Positions 1 through 5,559 of a DNA stretch of 8,678 nt are shown in pieces. A model generated the notes under the pieces. It was given only the letters and a program-made list of their open reading frames with translations, did no database searches and was not told the DNA's origin. A program made the translations under genes and the position numbers. The DNA is from Rhodocyclaceae bacterium (GTDB lineage: Bacteria; Pseudomonadota; Gammaproteobacteria; Burkholderiales; Rhodocyclaceae), in assembly GCA_016791085.1 (NCBI GenBank), contig JAEUNN010000363.1, positions 1 to 8,678 of the forward strand, read 5' to 3'. Each line of letters opens with the position of its first letter. Within the stretch, counting starts at the first letter, position 1.

Positions 1-26
1 CTGGCGGTAAAGTTCGCCACTTTTGC

Positions 27-31
27 AGGAG
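27..31 (+). promoter_or_regulatory. Ribosome binding site of exbB
   Basis: AGGAG lies five bases before the GTG at 37. It is the main reason for choosing that start, because the reading frame has no stop between the GTG and the window edge. Confidence 0.75.
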
Positions 32-36
32 CAGGC

Positions 37-645
37 GTGTTTTCGATCATCCAGGCCGCCGGTTGGCCCATAGGTTTTTTGCTGCTCGCGTCGGTCATTG
101 CGGTGGCGCTCATCATCGAGCGGGCAATCACGCTGCGCCGACCCAAAATCGTCCCCGCCGGTCTGGTCGATAACGTGATCGCCCAGTATCGCCAGGGCAG
201 TCTGACGCCGGATGCGGTGTCGAAACTGGCCGACCAGTCGCCGCTCGGGCGCGTGCTGGCGGCCGGCCTGCGCAACGTGAAAAGTTCGCGCGAGGTCATG
301 AAAGAATCCATCGAGGAAGCCGGGCGCGGCGTCACGCACGAACTCGAACGCTTTTTGACCTCGCTCGGCACCATCGCCTCGATCAGCCCGCTCATGGGTC
401 TGTTCGGCACGGTGGTGGGCATGATAGAAATTTTCGGTTCGCAAACCGCCATCGGCAACGACCCGCAACAGCTCGCGCACGGCATTTCGGTGGCGCTCTA
501 CAACACCGGCTTCGGCCTCATCATCGCAATTCCCAGCATGATTGCCTACCGGCATTTCCGCGCGCTGGTGGATAGCCTGGTCGTGGACATGGAGCAGCAG
601 GCCATCAAGCTGGTGGAAACCGTGCACGGCGAGCGCGTGAGATAA
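37..645 (+). CDS. exbB: ExbB/TolQ/MotA-family proton channel subunit
   Basis: Inner-membrane motor subunit that, with ExbD, uses the proton gradient to energise TonB-type outer-membrane work. The 202-residue protein has three membrane segments (about 8-27, 108-134 and 146-172), with the long cytoplasmic stretch between the first two that is typical of ExbB. The family core PLMGLFGTVVGMI lies at 118-130, and a third-helix motif ending GLIIAIP at 160-166. T125 and T157 appear to match the channel threonines of E. coli ExbB. The start is GTG with AGGAG five bases upstream; the frame stays open to the window edge, so a longer start cannot be excluded, but the N-terminus fits the family. Three bases separate it from exbD. 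No tonB is visible, so the partner is unknown; a TolQ-like role is the alternative, although the LPS gene context favours an orphan ExbBD. Confidence 0.93.
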   Translation: MFSIIQAAGWPIGFLLLASVIAVALIIERAITLRRPKIVPAGLVDNVIAQYRQGSLTPDAVSKLADQSPLGRVLAAGLRNVKSSREVMKESIEEAGRGVTHELERFLTSLGTIASISPLMGLFGTVVGMIEIFGSQTAIGNDPQQLAHGISVALYNTGFGLIIAIPSMIAYRHFRALVDSLVVDMEQQAIKLVETVHGERVR

Positions 646-648
646 GCC

Positions 649-1065
649 ATGAATTTTCGTCGCGGCAGCGCTCGCGAAGAGCCGGAAATCAACCTCATTG
701 CGATGATAGACGTGCTGCTCGTGATCCTCATTTTCCTGATGGTCACGACCACCTATTCGAAATACGGCGGGCTGGAAATCAACCTGCCCAGCGCCGACGC
801 CAGTTCCGCCCCGCCTACGCCCAATGAAATCAATGTGATGATTTCCAATAACGGCGACATCGTGGTGAACCGCGTGCCGGTGGGCAGCCGCGATATCGAG
901 GCGATCGGCGTCGCCTTGCGGCGCGCCGCGGGCGACATGAAAAACCCGGTGGTCATCATAGGCAGTGACAAGGACGCGCGCCTGCAGTCCAGCATAGATG
1001 TCATGCAGGCCGCGCAGCAGGTCGGCCTCGCGACGATCACCTTCCAGACCCAGTCCAAGCGTTGA
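649..1065 (+). CDS. exbD: ExbD/TolR-family energy transducer
   Basis: Partner of ExbB in the proton-driven motor. The 138-residue protein has a short cytoplasmic N-terminus, one membrane helix (about 15-34) and a periplasmic domain, which is the ExbD layout and usual length. The helix contains EINLIAMIDVLLVILIFLM; D21 in it corresponds to the essential proton-carrying Asp25 of E. coli ExbD. The periplasmic part has the family pattern INLPSA near residues 44-49, and near the C-terminus the VMQAAQQVGL segment. It starts three bases after the exbB stop with little Shine-Dalgarno sequence, which suggests translational coupling. Its stop is one base before the proposed lpxK start. It could be called TolR, but the absence of tolA, tolB and pal nearby favours ExbD. 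Confidence 0.93.
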   Translation: MNFRRGSAREEPEINLIAMIDVLLVILIFLMVTTTYSKYGGLEINLPSADASSAPPTPNEINVMISNNGDIVVNRVPVGSRDIEAIGVALRRAAGDMKNPVVIIGSDKDARLQSSIDVMQAAQQVGLATITFQTQSKR

Positions 1066-1066
1066 G

Positions 1067-2083
1067 GTGGGCGCGCGCGCCTGGGTCGCCCGCGCCTGGC
1101 GAAGCCGCGGGCCGGCGGCCTGGCCGCTGCTGGCGCCGGCGCTGTTGTTCGCCGCGCTGTCCGCTTTGCGCCGCCTGGCCTATCGCCGGGGCTGGCTGCG
1201 CGCCCTGCGCGTGGCGCGGCCGGTGGTGGTGGTCGGCAACGTCAATGCCGGCGGCAGCGGCAAAACTCCGCTTACCTTGCGCCTGGCGCAGGATTTGCGC
1301 GCACGCGGGCGGCGTCCCGGCATCGTGAGCCGCGGCTACGGCGGGCAGGTCGAATCGCACCGTGAAGTGGCGCCTGACGCCGACCCGCGCCAGGTCGGCG
1401 ACGAACCCGCGCTGATGCGCGCGCGCGCCGGCTGTCCGGTGTGGGTGGGGCGCGATCGGGTAGCGGCCGCAAGCGCGCTCATCGCGGCCTATCCGGAGGT
1501 GGACGTCATTCTGGCCGATGACGGTTTGCAGCACTACCGGCTCGCGCGCGATCTGGAAATCGCGGTGGTGGACCCGTTGTTGCTGGGCAATCGCTGGCCG
1601 CTGCCGGCCGGACCCCTGCGCGAACCGCTGGCGCGGCTCGCGCAGGCCGACCTGATGGTGGTGCATGGCAGCGCGGACCGCCTCACCCATGCGCGCCGCT
1701 TCACGATGCGCCTGGTGCCCGGACAGTTCTATCGCCTGGGTCAGCCGGAACTGCGCTGCAGCGCCGCGGATCTGGCCGGGCAGCGCCTGCACGCGGTGGC
1801 CGGCATAGGCCGGCCGCGGCGGTTTTTCGATAGTTTGCGCGCCCTGGGCCTGACGTTTGCGGAACACGAATTTCCGGATCACCATGAGTACCAGAGCCGC
1901 GATTTCCCTTACGCCGATGGCGCAATAGTCCTGCTAACCGAAAAGGATGCGGTAAAATGCGTGCGCCTCGCGCTGAGCGGGCAGTTCTGGGTGTTGCCGG
2001 TGGAAGCCGAGGTCGAACCCGATCTCGCGCGCTGCGTGCTTGCCCTTCTCGAGGAAAGAACCGATGGATGCACGCCTGCTTGA
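1067..2083 (+). CDS. lpxK: Tetraacyldisaccharide 4'-kinase (lipid A kinase)
   Basis: Phosphorylates the 4' position of the tetraacyldisaccharide-1-phosphate to give lipid IVA, on the cytoplasmic face of the inner membrane, in the Raetz lipid A pathway. With the GTG start the protein is 338 residues, the usual LpxK length. In order it shows an N-terminal membrane-anchoring stretch (about 16-47), the Walker A segment GNVNAGGSGKTP (57-68), SRGYGG (88-93), VGDEP (110-114), DDGLQH (151-156), FPDHHEY (269-275, containing a histidine of the type implicated in LpxK catalysis) and TEKDAVK (291-297). The frame is open further upstream inside exbD, but residues before the GTG match nothing in the family and the N-terminus ARAWVARAW is typical, so 1067 is preferred. 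It is one base after exbD, and its last 20 bases overlap the next gene. Confidence 0.92.
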   Translation: MGARAWVARAWRSRGPAAWPLLAPALLFAALSALRRLAYRRGWLRALRVARPVVVVGNVNAGGSGKTPLTLRLAQDLRARGRRPGIVSRGYGGQVESHREVAPDADPRQVGDEPALMRARAGCPVWVGRDRVAAASALIAAYPEVDVILADDGLQHYRLARDLEIAVVDPLLLGNRWPLPAGPLREPLARLAQADLMVVHGSADRLTHARRFTMRLVPGQFYRLGQPELRCSAADLAGQRLHAVAGIGRPRRFFDSLRALGLTFAEHEFPDHHEYQSRDFPYADGAIVLLTEKDAVKCVRLALSGQFWVLPVEAEVEPDLARCVLALLEERTDGCTPA

Positions 2084-2252
2084 AATTCTCGTATGCCCAG
2101 TCACCAAAGCGCCGCTCGTGTACGTGAAGGACAAACAGGAATTGCAGTGCCGCGCAAGCCGCCTGGCCTATCCGATACGCGACGGCATTCCGGTGTTGCT
2201 GGAAGACGAAGCCCGCACGCTTTCCGACGCCGAGCTCGAAACGCTCAAATGA
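2064..2252 (+). CDS. ycaR: Trm112-like small protein (YcaR family)
   Basis: A 62-residue protein of the UPF0434/Trm112-like family, commonly found between lpxK and kdsB. In eukaryotes and archaea Trm112 is an activator of methyltransferases; the bacterial role is unsettled, so I assign no function. It matches YcaR over its whole length: LLEILVCPVTKAPLVY at 5-20, then QELQCR (25-30), LAYPIRDGIPVLLEDEAR (34-51). The zinc pattern is incomplete: the usual CPxC reads CPVT (C11 only) and just one further cysteine, C29, is present, as I recall for other betaproteobacterial members. The start ATG has GAGGAAAG (2051-2058) five bases upstream. That site and the first 20 bases of the gene lie inside the lpxK coding region, so the two are probably translationally coupled. 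Confidence 0.88.
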   Translation: MDARLLEILVCPVTKAPLVYVKDKQELQCRASRLAYPIRDGIPVLLEDEARTLSDAELETLK

Positions 2253-2298
2253 GCGCCCGGCGCAAGGTTGCTGGCATGGCCGCGGAAGGGGCGCCGCA

Positions 2299-2313
2299 GT
2301 GCCGCCGCGGCAC
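2299..2313 (+). other. GC hairpin in the gap before kdsB
   Basis: GTGCCG and CGGCAC form a perfect six-pair stem around a three-base loop; flanking GGGGC (2288-2292) and GCCCC (2314-2318) can extend it across a bulge. There is no T run, so it is not a good terminator. It is the only structure seen in the 112-base gap between the Trm112-like gene and kdsB. Confidence 0.4.
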
Positions 2314-2364
2314 GCCCCGCTTCGCAGCGACGCCACGTGTGCTCAGGTCACGCCGCCCCGGTCC

Positions 2365-3132
2365 ATGAATTTTCACGCCGTCATCCCCGCCCGCATGGCC
2401 TCCACGCGCCTGCCCGACAAGCCGCTGGCGGACATTTGCGGCCGTCCCATGGTGGTGCGCGTGGCCGACCGGGTCGCCGAATCGGGCGCGGCCGACTGTG
2501 TCGTGGCGACCGACCACCCCGACATTGTCGCCGCCTGCGCGCGCTACGGCTACCGCGCGCTGCTCACGCGCGCCGACCACCCGTCCGGAACCGACCGGCT
2601 GGCGGAAGTGGTGGCGCAGTGCGGGTGGGGCGACGAGGAAATCGTCGTGAACGTGCAGGGGGACGAACCGCTCATCGACCCGGCGCTCATAGATGGCGTC
2701 GCCGGCGCGCTGGCCGCCGACAGCGGTGCGGCCATCGCGACGGCCAGCCATGCCATCGCGTCGATAGACGAGTTTTTCAATCCCAACGTGGTCAAGGTGG
2801 TTTGCGACGGGCGCGGCCGCGCGCTGTATTTTTCGCGCGCCCCGATTCCCTGGGCGCGCGACGCATTCGCGGCCGGCCGCGAAAATCTGCCGGCACAGTT
2901 TCCGGCGCAGCGCCACATCGGCATCTATGCCTATCGCGCCGGCTTCCTGCGCCGCTACGCGCAGTTGCCGCCCTGCGCGCTGGAACAGTTCGAAGCGCTG
3001 GAACAATTGCGCGCCCTGTGGCAGGGCCATCCTATCCACGTCGTAAGCGACGTGCAGGCGCCTCAAGCCGGCGTGGACACGGCGGCCGATCTAGAGCGCG
3101 TGCGCGCGCATTTCGCACGCCAGGCGGCGTGA
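2365..3132 (+). CDS. kdsB: CMP-Kdo synthetase (3-deoxy-manno-octulosonate cytidylyltransferase)
   Basis: Cytoplasmic enzyme that activates Kdo with CTP, giving CMP-Kdo and pyrophosphate, for transfer onto lipid A. The 255-residue protein has the expected length and motifs in order: the nucleotide-binding IPARMASTRLPDKPL (7-21), ATD (48-50), HPSGTDR (72-78), NVQGDEP (96-102, with the metal-binding Asp100), NPNVVKVV (139-146), YFSRAPIPW (155-163), HIGIYAYR (184-191), LEQLRAL (212-218) and a C-terminal GVDTAADLERV (236-246). The ATG is chosen because NFHAVIPAR is the conserved start; a GTG 66 bases upstream in frame adds unrelated residues. The Shine-Dalgarno signal is weak. It follows the Trm112-like gene by 112 bases and ends the envelope operon, 14 bases before a strong terminator. 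The PPi it releases is a substrate for Pfp and HppA encoded downstream. Confidence 0.95.
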   Translation: MNFHAVIPARMASTRLPDKPLADICGRPMVVRVADRVAESGAADCVVATDHPDIVAACARYGYRALLTRADHPSGTDRLAEVVAQCGWGDEEIVVNVQGDEPLIDPALIDGVAGALAADSGAAIATASHAIASIDEFFNPNVVKVVCDGRGRALYFSRAPIPWARDAFAAGRENLPAQFPAQRHIGIYAYRAGFLRRYAQLPPCALEQFEALEQLRALWQGHPIHVVSDVQAPQAGVDTAADLERVRAHFARQAA

Positions 3133-3146
3133 GAAGAACGCAACAT

Positions 3147-3177
3147 GCGGACCGCGGCAACGCGGTCCGCCCGTTTT
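3147..3177 (+). terminator. Rho-independent terminator after kdsB
   Basis: A perfect ten-pair stem, GCGGACCGCG with CGCGGTCCGC, closes on a GCAA (GNRA) tetraloop and is followed by CCGTTTT. It lies 14 bases after the kdsB stop and separates the envelope operon from adk. The T tract is short, so termination may be partial. Confidence 0.82.
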
Positions 3178-3185
3178 GGCAGTAC

Positions 3186-3213
3186 CCGGCGCGTCCCAAA
3201 CTGGCCGCGCCGG
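3186..3213 (+). other. Inverted repeat in the adk leader
   Basis: CCGGCGCG and CGCGCCGG pair perfectly over eight bases around a 12-base loop, without a T run. It sits between the kdsB terminator and adk, so it would lie in the adk 5' leader if transcription starts upstream of it. A GC palindrome (3253-3262) follows. I could not pick a convincing sigma-70 promoter in this gap. Confidence 0.45.
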
Positions 3214-3282
3214 TCGCAGTCAGGATTGCGCCTTGCTGCCCGTGCCTTGCGGCCGGGCCCGGGTGCTTGTTCATCGCCACTT

Positions 3283-3289
3283 AGGGAGA
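3283..3289 (+). promoter_or_regulatory. Ribosome binding site of adk
   Basis: AGGGAGA lies five bases before the GTG at 3295. It fixes that codon as the start, even though the frame is open about 150 bases further upstream. Confidence 0.8.
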
Positions 3290-3294
3290 CGCTA

Positions 3295-3951
3295 GTGAGA
3301 TTGATTTTGTTGGGGCCGCCAGGAGCGGGCAAAGGAACCCAGGCCAACTACATCAAGGAAAAGTACGGTATTCCGCAGATTTCGACGGGCGACATGCTGC
3401 GCGCGGCGGTCAAAGCCGGTACGCCGCTGGGCATCGAGGCCAAGAAAGTCATGGATTCGGGCGGTCTGGTGTCCGACGACATCATTATCGGCCTGGTCAA
3501 GGACCGTCTGACCCAGGATGACTGCAAGGCCGGCTATATGTTCGACGGCTTTCCGCGCACCATTCCTCAGGCCGAGGCAATGCGTGCGGCCGGCGTGCCC
3601 ATCGATTATGTGCTGGAAATCGACGTGCCGGACGAAGAAATCATCACCCGCATGAGCGGGCGCCGCGTGCACGTGGCCTCGGGCCGCACCTATCACGTCA
3701 AGTTCAATCCGCCCAAGGTGGAAGGCAAGGACGATGTGACCGGCGAAGCGCTCATCCAGCGCGACGACGACCAGGAAGCGACCGTGCGCAAGCGCCTGGA
3801 GGTGTACCACGGGCAGACCAAGCCGCTGGTCGCGTATTATTCCGATTGGGCAGGAACCGGCGACGCCAAGGCCCCCAAGTACCGCAAGATACTGGGTTTG
3901 GGCGCGGTCGACGCAATTCGCCAGCGCGCCTTCGACGCACTGGAGGGCTGA
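3295..3951 (+). CDS. adk: Adenylate kinase
   Basis: Cytoplasmic enzyme interconverting ATP plus AMP with two ADP, which also recycles AMP from biosynthesis. The 218-residue protein is the long bacterial form and aligns with E. coli Adk almost without gaps. It has the P-loop GPPGAGKGTQ (7-16), the AMP-binding TGDMLR (31-36, R36), DGFPRT (84-89, R88), the lid with R123 and R156, and R167. The lid (about 122-159) has no zinc-binding cysteines; it carries RRVHVASGRTYH as in the E. coli type. The GTG start is supported by a good Shine-Dalgarno and by the conserved RLILLGPPG N-terminus. It stands alone after the kdsB terminator and is followed by a 213-base gap to pfp, so cotranscription with pfp is possible but unproven. 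Confidence 0.97.
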   Translation: MRLILLGPPGAGKGTQANYIKEKYGIPQISTGDMLRAAVKAGTPLGIEAKKVMDSGGLVSDDIIIGLVKDRLTQDDCKAGYMFDGFPRTIPQAEAMRAAGVPIDYVLEIDVPDEEIITRMSGRRVHVASGRTYHVKFNPPKVEGKDDVTGEALIQRDDDQEATVRKRLEVYHGQTKPLVAYYSDWAGTGDAKAPKYRKILGLGAVDAIRQRAFDALEG

Positions 3952-3986
3952 GCGGCCGGGCGACCCATGCCGGGCCCACAGGCTGC

Positions 3987-4009
3987 GCCCGCGCGCTGTT
4001 GGCGCGGGC
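3987..4009 (+). other. GC hairpin after adk (first of three)
   Basis: GCCCGCGC and GCGCGGGC pair perfectly over eight bases around a seven-base loop. It lies 35 bases after the adk stop and has no T run, so it may act as a 3' stability or weak termination element. Confidence 0.5.
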
Positions 4010-4027
4010 CTCGCAGCGGCGGGCGGA

Positions 4028-4045
4028 GCGGGCCGGGCGGCCCGC
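4028..4045 (+). other. GC hairpin after adk (second of three)
   Basis: GCGGGCC and GGCCCGC pair perfectly over seven bases around a GGGC loop, 18 bases after the first hairpin. No T run follows. Confidence 0.5.
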
Positions 4046-4089
4046 GGCAGCCGGTAGCGAGTCAATTCCAATATCAAGCGCATGCGGGG

Positions 4090-4113
4090 CCACCCGGTAG
4101 TGCCTGCGGGTGG
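4090..4113 (+). other. Hairpin in the pfp leader
   Basis: CCACCCG and CGGGTGG pair over seven bases around a ten-base loop, extendable by G-T pairs. It ends about 50 bases before the pfp start. The stretch just before it (4058-4080, with AATTCCAATATCAA) is the only AT-rich part of this gap and the likeliest place for a promoter, but no clear -35/-10 pair is visible. Confidence 0.4.
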
Positions 4114-4152
4114 TTCCGACCTGCCATATCGAGGCCGTCAAAGCGGTCTCGC

Positions 4153-4157
4153 GGGAG
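4153..4157 (+). promoter_or_regulatory. Ribosome binding site of pfp
   Basis: GGGAG lies seven bases before the ATG at 4165. It supports that start over the upstream extension of the frame, which has a composition unlike the family. Confidence 0.7.
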
Positions 4158-4164
4158 AGCGGAA

Positions 4165-5418
4165 ATGGGTGTGCGCAATGCGTTTTATGCGCAATCGGGG
4201 GGTGTCACGGCGGTCATCAACGCCAGCGCCTGCGGACTGATCGAAGCCGCGCGCGAACATCCCGAAGCGATCGGCACCGTGTATGCGGGTCGCAACGGCA
4301 TTATCGGCGCCCTGCAGGAAGATTTGATCGACACGGCCTGCGCCGACGCCGCAACCGTCGCCGCGCTGCGCCACACGCCGGGCGGCGCGTTCGGATCCTG
4401 CCGCTACAAGCTCAAGAGCCTGGAGCAGGACAAGCTCAAGTACGAGCGCCTGCTGGAGGTGTTTCGCGCCCACGACATCGGCTACTTTTTCTACAACGGC
4501 GGCAACGATTCCATGGATACCGCGCACAAGGTCGCCCAGCTGGCGGCCGCCAGCGGCTATCCGCTGGCCTGCGTGGGCATACCGAAAACCGTCGATAACG
4601 ATCTGGTCGGCACCGACAATTGTCCGGGTTTCGGCTCGGTGGCCAAATACGTGGCCACCTCCATGCGCGAAGCCATGTACGACGTGGCGGCCATGGCGTC
4701 CACCTCGACGCGGGTGTTCGTCATGGAGGCCATGGGCCGCCACGCCGGCTGGATCACCGCGGCCTGCGGGCTGGCCGCGCCGGCAGATGGCCCGCTGCTG
4801 TTGTTGCTGCCGGAAATCGTGTTCGACGCGCAGAAGTTTTTGAGCCGGGTCAACACTACCGTCAAGGAGCATGGTTATTGTGCCGTGGCGGTGTCCGAGG
4901 GGCTGCGTAATGCTGAGGGGCAGCTGATGGGGGAAGCCGGCTCGCGCGATGCGTTCGGTCACGCCCAACTGGGCGGAGTCGGCAGCCAGATCGCACAACT
5001 CGTGAAAGCCGAACTCAACTACAAGGTGCATTGGGCCTTGCCCGACTACCTGCAGCGCAGTGCCCGCCATCTGGCTTCGCGCACCGACGCCGAACAGGCC
5101 CATGCGGTAGGACGTGCGGCGCTGGAATTTGCCCTGGCCGGCCATAGCGCGGTGATGGCCGGCATCGAACGGCTGTCCGATGCGCCTTACTCCTGGCGCA
5201 TCGCTGCGGTGCCGCTCGGCGACGTTGCGAACCGCGAAAAGATGATGCCGCCGGAATTTATCGGCGCTGACGGCTACACCATTACCGACGCCTGCCGGCG
5301 CTACCTGCAGCCGCTCGTCGAAGGGGAGGATTATCCGCCTTATGCGCAGGGGCTACCGGCTTACGTGCGCGTCACGGCCCCGGCCGTGGCGCAGCGCCTG
5401 CCGGCATTTCGCGCGTGA
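4165..5418 (+). CDS. pfp: Pyrophosphate-dependent 6-phosphofructokinase
   Basis: Cytoplasmic enzyme interconverting fructose 6-phosphate and fructose 1,6-bisphosphate using PPi/Pi; unlike ATP-PFK it is reversible and can serve glycolysis and gluconeogenesis. The 417-residue protein fits the PPi-PFK group. It shows AQSGGVTAVINA (9-20), GGNDS (112-116), PKTVDND (140-146, D144 the likely catalytic base), MEAMGRHAGW (188-197) and the C-terminal VANREKMMP. Donor choice is read from two sites: Asp115 stands where ATP enzymes have Gly104, and Lys141 where they have Gly124; both changes are established PPi signatures. Asn114 occupies the place of the metal-contacting Asp103 of E. coli PfkA, which is unusual to my knowledge. 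It lies 141 bases before hppA, a neighbour pairing also described for methanotroph genomes. Confidence 0.92.
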   Translation: MGVRNAFYAQSGGVTAVINASACGLIEAAREHPEAIGTVYAGRNGIIGALQEDLIDTACADAATVAALRHTPGGAFGSCRYKLKSLEQDKLKYERLLEVFRAHDIGYFFYNGGNDSMDTAHKVAQLAAASGYPLACVGIPKTVDNDLVGTDNCPGFGSVAKYVATSMREAMYDVAAMASTSTRVFVMEAMGRHAGWITAACGLAAPADGPLLLLLPEIVFDAQKFLSRVNTTVKEHGYCAVAVSEGLRNAEGQLMGEAGSRDAFGHAQLGGVGSQIAQLVKAELNYKVHWALPDYLQRSARHLASRTDAEQAHAVGRAALEFALAGHSAVMAGIERLSDAPYSWRIAAVPLGDVANREKMMPPEFIGADGYTITDACRRYLQPLVEGEDYPPYAQGLPAYVRVTAPAVAQRLPAFRA

Positions 5419-5426
5419 GGTGCCGC

Positions 5427-5453
5427 GCCCGGTTGCGGGCAATTCCACTTTTT
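5427..5453 (+). terminator. Possible weak terminator after pfp
   Basis: GCCCG and CGGGC form a five-pair stem with a GTTG loop nine bases after the pfp stop, and a TTTTT run follows eight bases later. The stem is short and the T run is displaced, so it is at best a weak terminator or attenuator. Confidence 0.25.
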
Positions 5454-5456
5454 GCG

Positions 5457-5481
5457 CCGCCCGGATGCGCAAGCCGGGCGG
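5457..5481 (+). other. Hairpin in the hppA leader (first)
   Basis: CCGCCCGG and CCGGGCGG pair perfectly over eight bases around a nine-base loop, with no T run after it. It would lie in the pfp-hppA intergenic RNA or in a separate hppA leader. Confidence 0.5.
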
Positions 5482-5494
5482 TGCAGCAGTCCCA

Positions 5495-5514
5495 GCCGTG
5501 CGGCGACGCACGGC
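5495..5514 (+). other. Hairpin in the hppA leader (second)
   Basis: GCCGTGCG and CGCACGGC pair perfectly over eight bases around a GCGA (GNRA) tetraloop. The 34 bases between it and the ribosome binding site are A/C-rich and look unstructured, leaving the site accessible. Confidence 0.5.
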
Positions 5515-5548
5515 ACAACAAACGCAGTCAACCAACTTAATCAAATAC

Positions 5549-5553
5549 AGGAG
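5549..5553 (+). promoter_or_regulatory. Ribosome binding site of hppA
   Basis: AGGAG lies six bases before the ATG at 5560. It is the strongest Shine-Dalgarno in the window and fixes the start, which matches the family N-terminus. Confidence 0.85.
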
Positions 5554-5559
5554 TTTCGG

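Noticed and set aside
1..10. A stop at 8-10 in another frame, possibly the end of an upstream gene
   Set aside because: Only two codons are visible, too little to identify anything, although a gene such as comEC often precedes exbB in such clusters.
1037..3066. Long - strand frames opposite lpxK (1037-1885) and kdsB (2245-3066)
   Set aside because: Both lie opposite genes with complete family motifs; their products are low-complexity and rich in Arg, Ala and Gln.
3178..3294. Promoter for adk
   Set aside because: Candidates such as TTGGCA at 3176 have no acceptable -10 at the right distance; a promoter is expected here but cannot be placed by eye.
4138..5145. A 335-codon - strand open frame opposite pfp
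   Set aside because: Antisense shadow of the well-supported pfp gene, with no recognisable domain.
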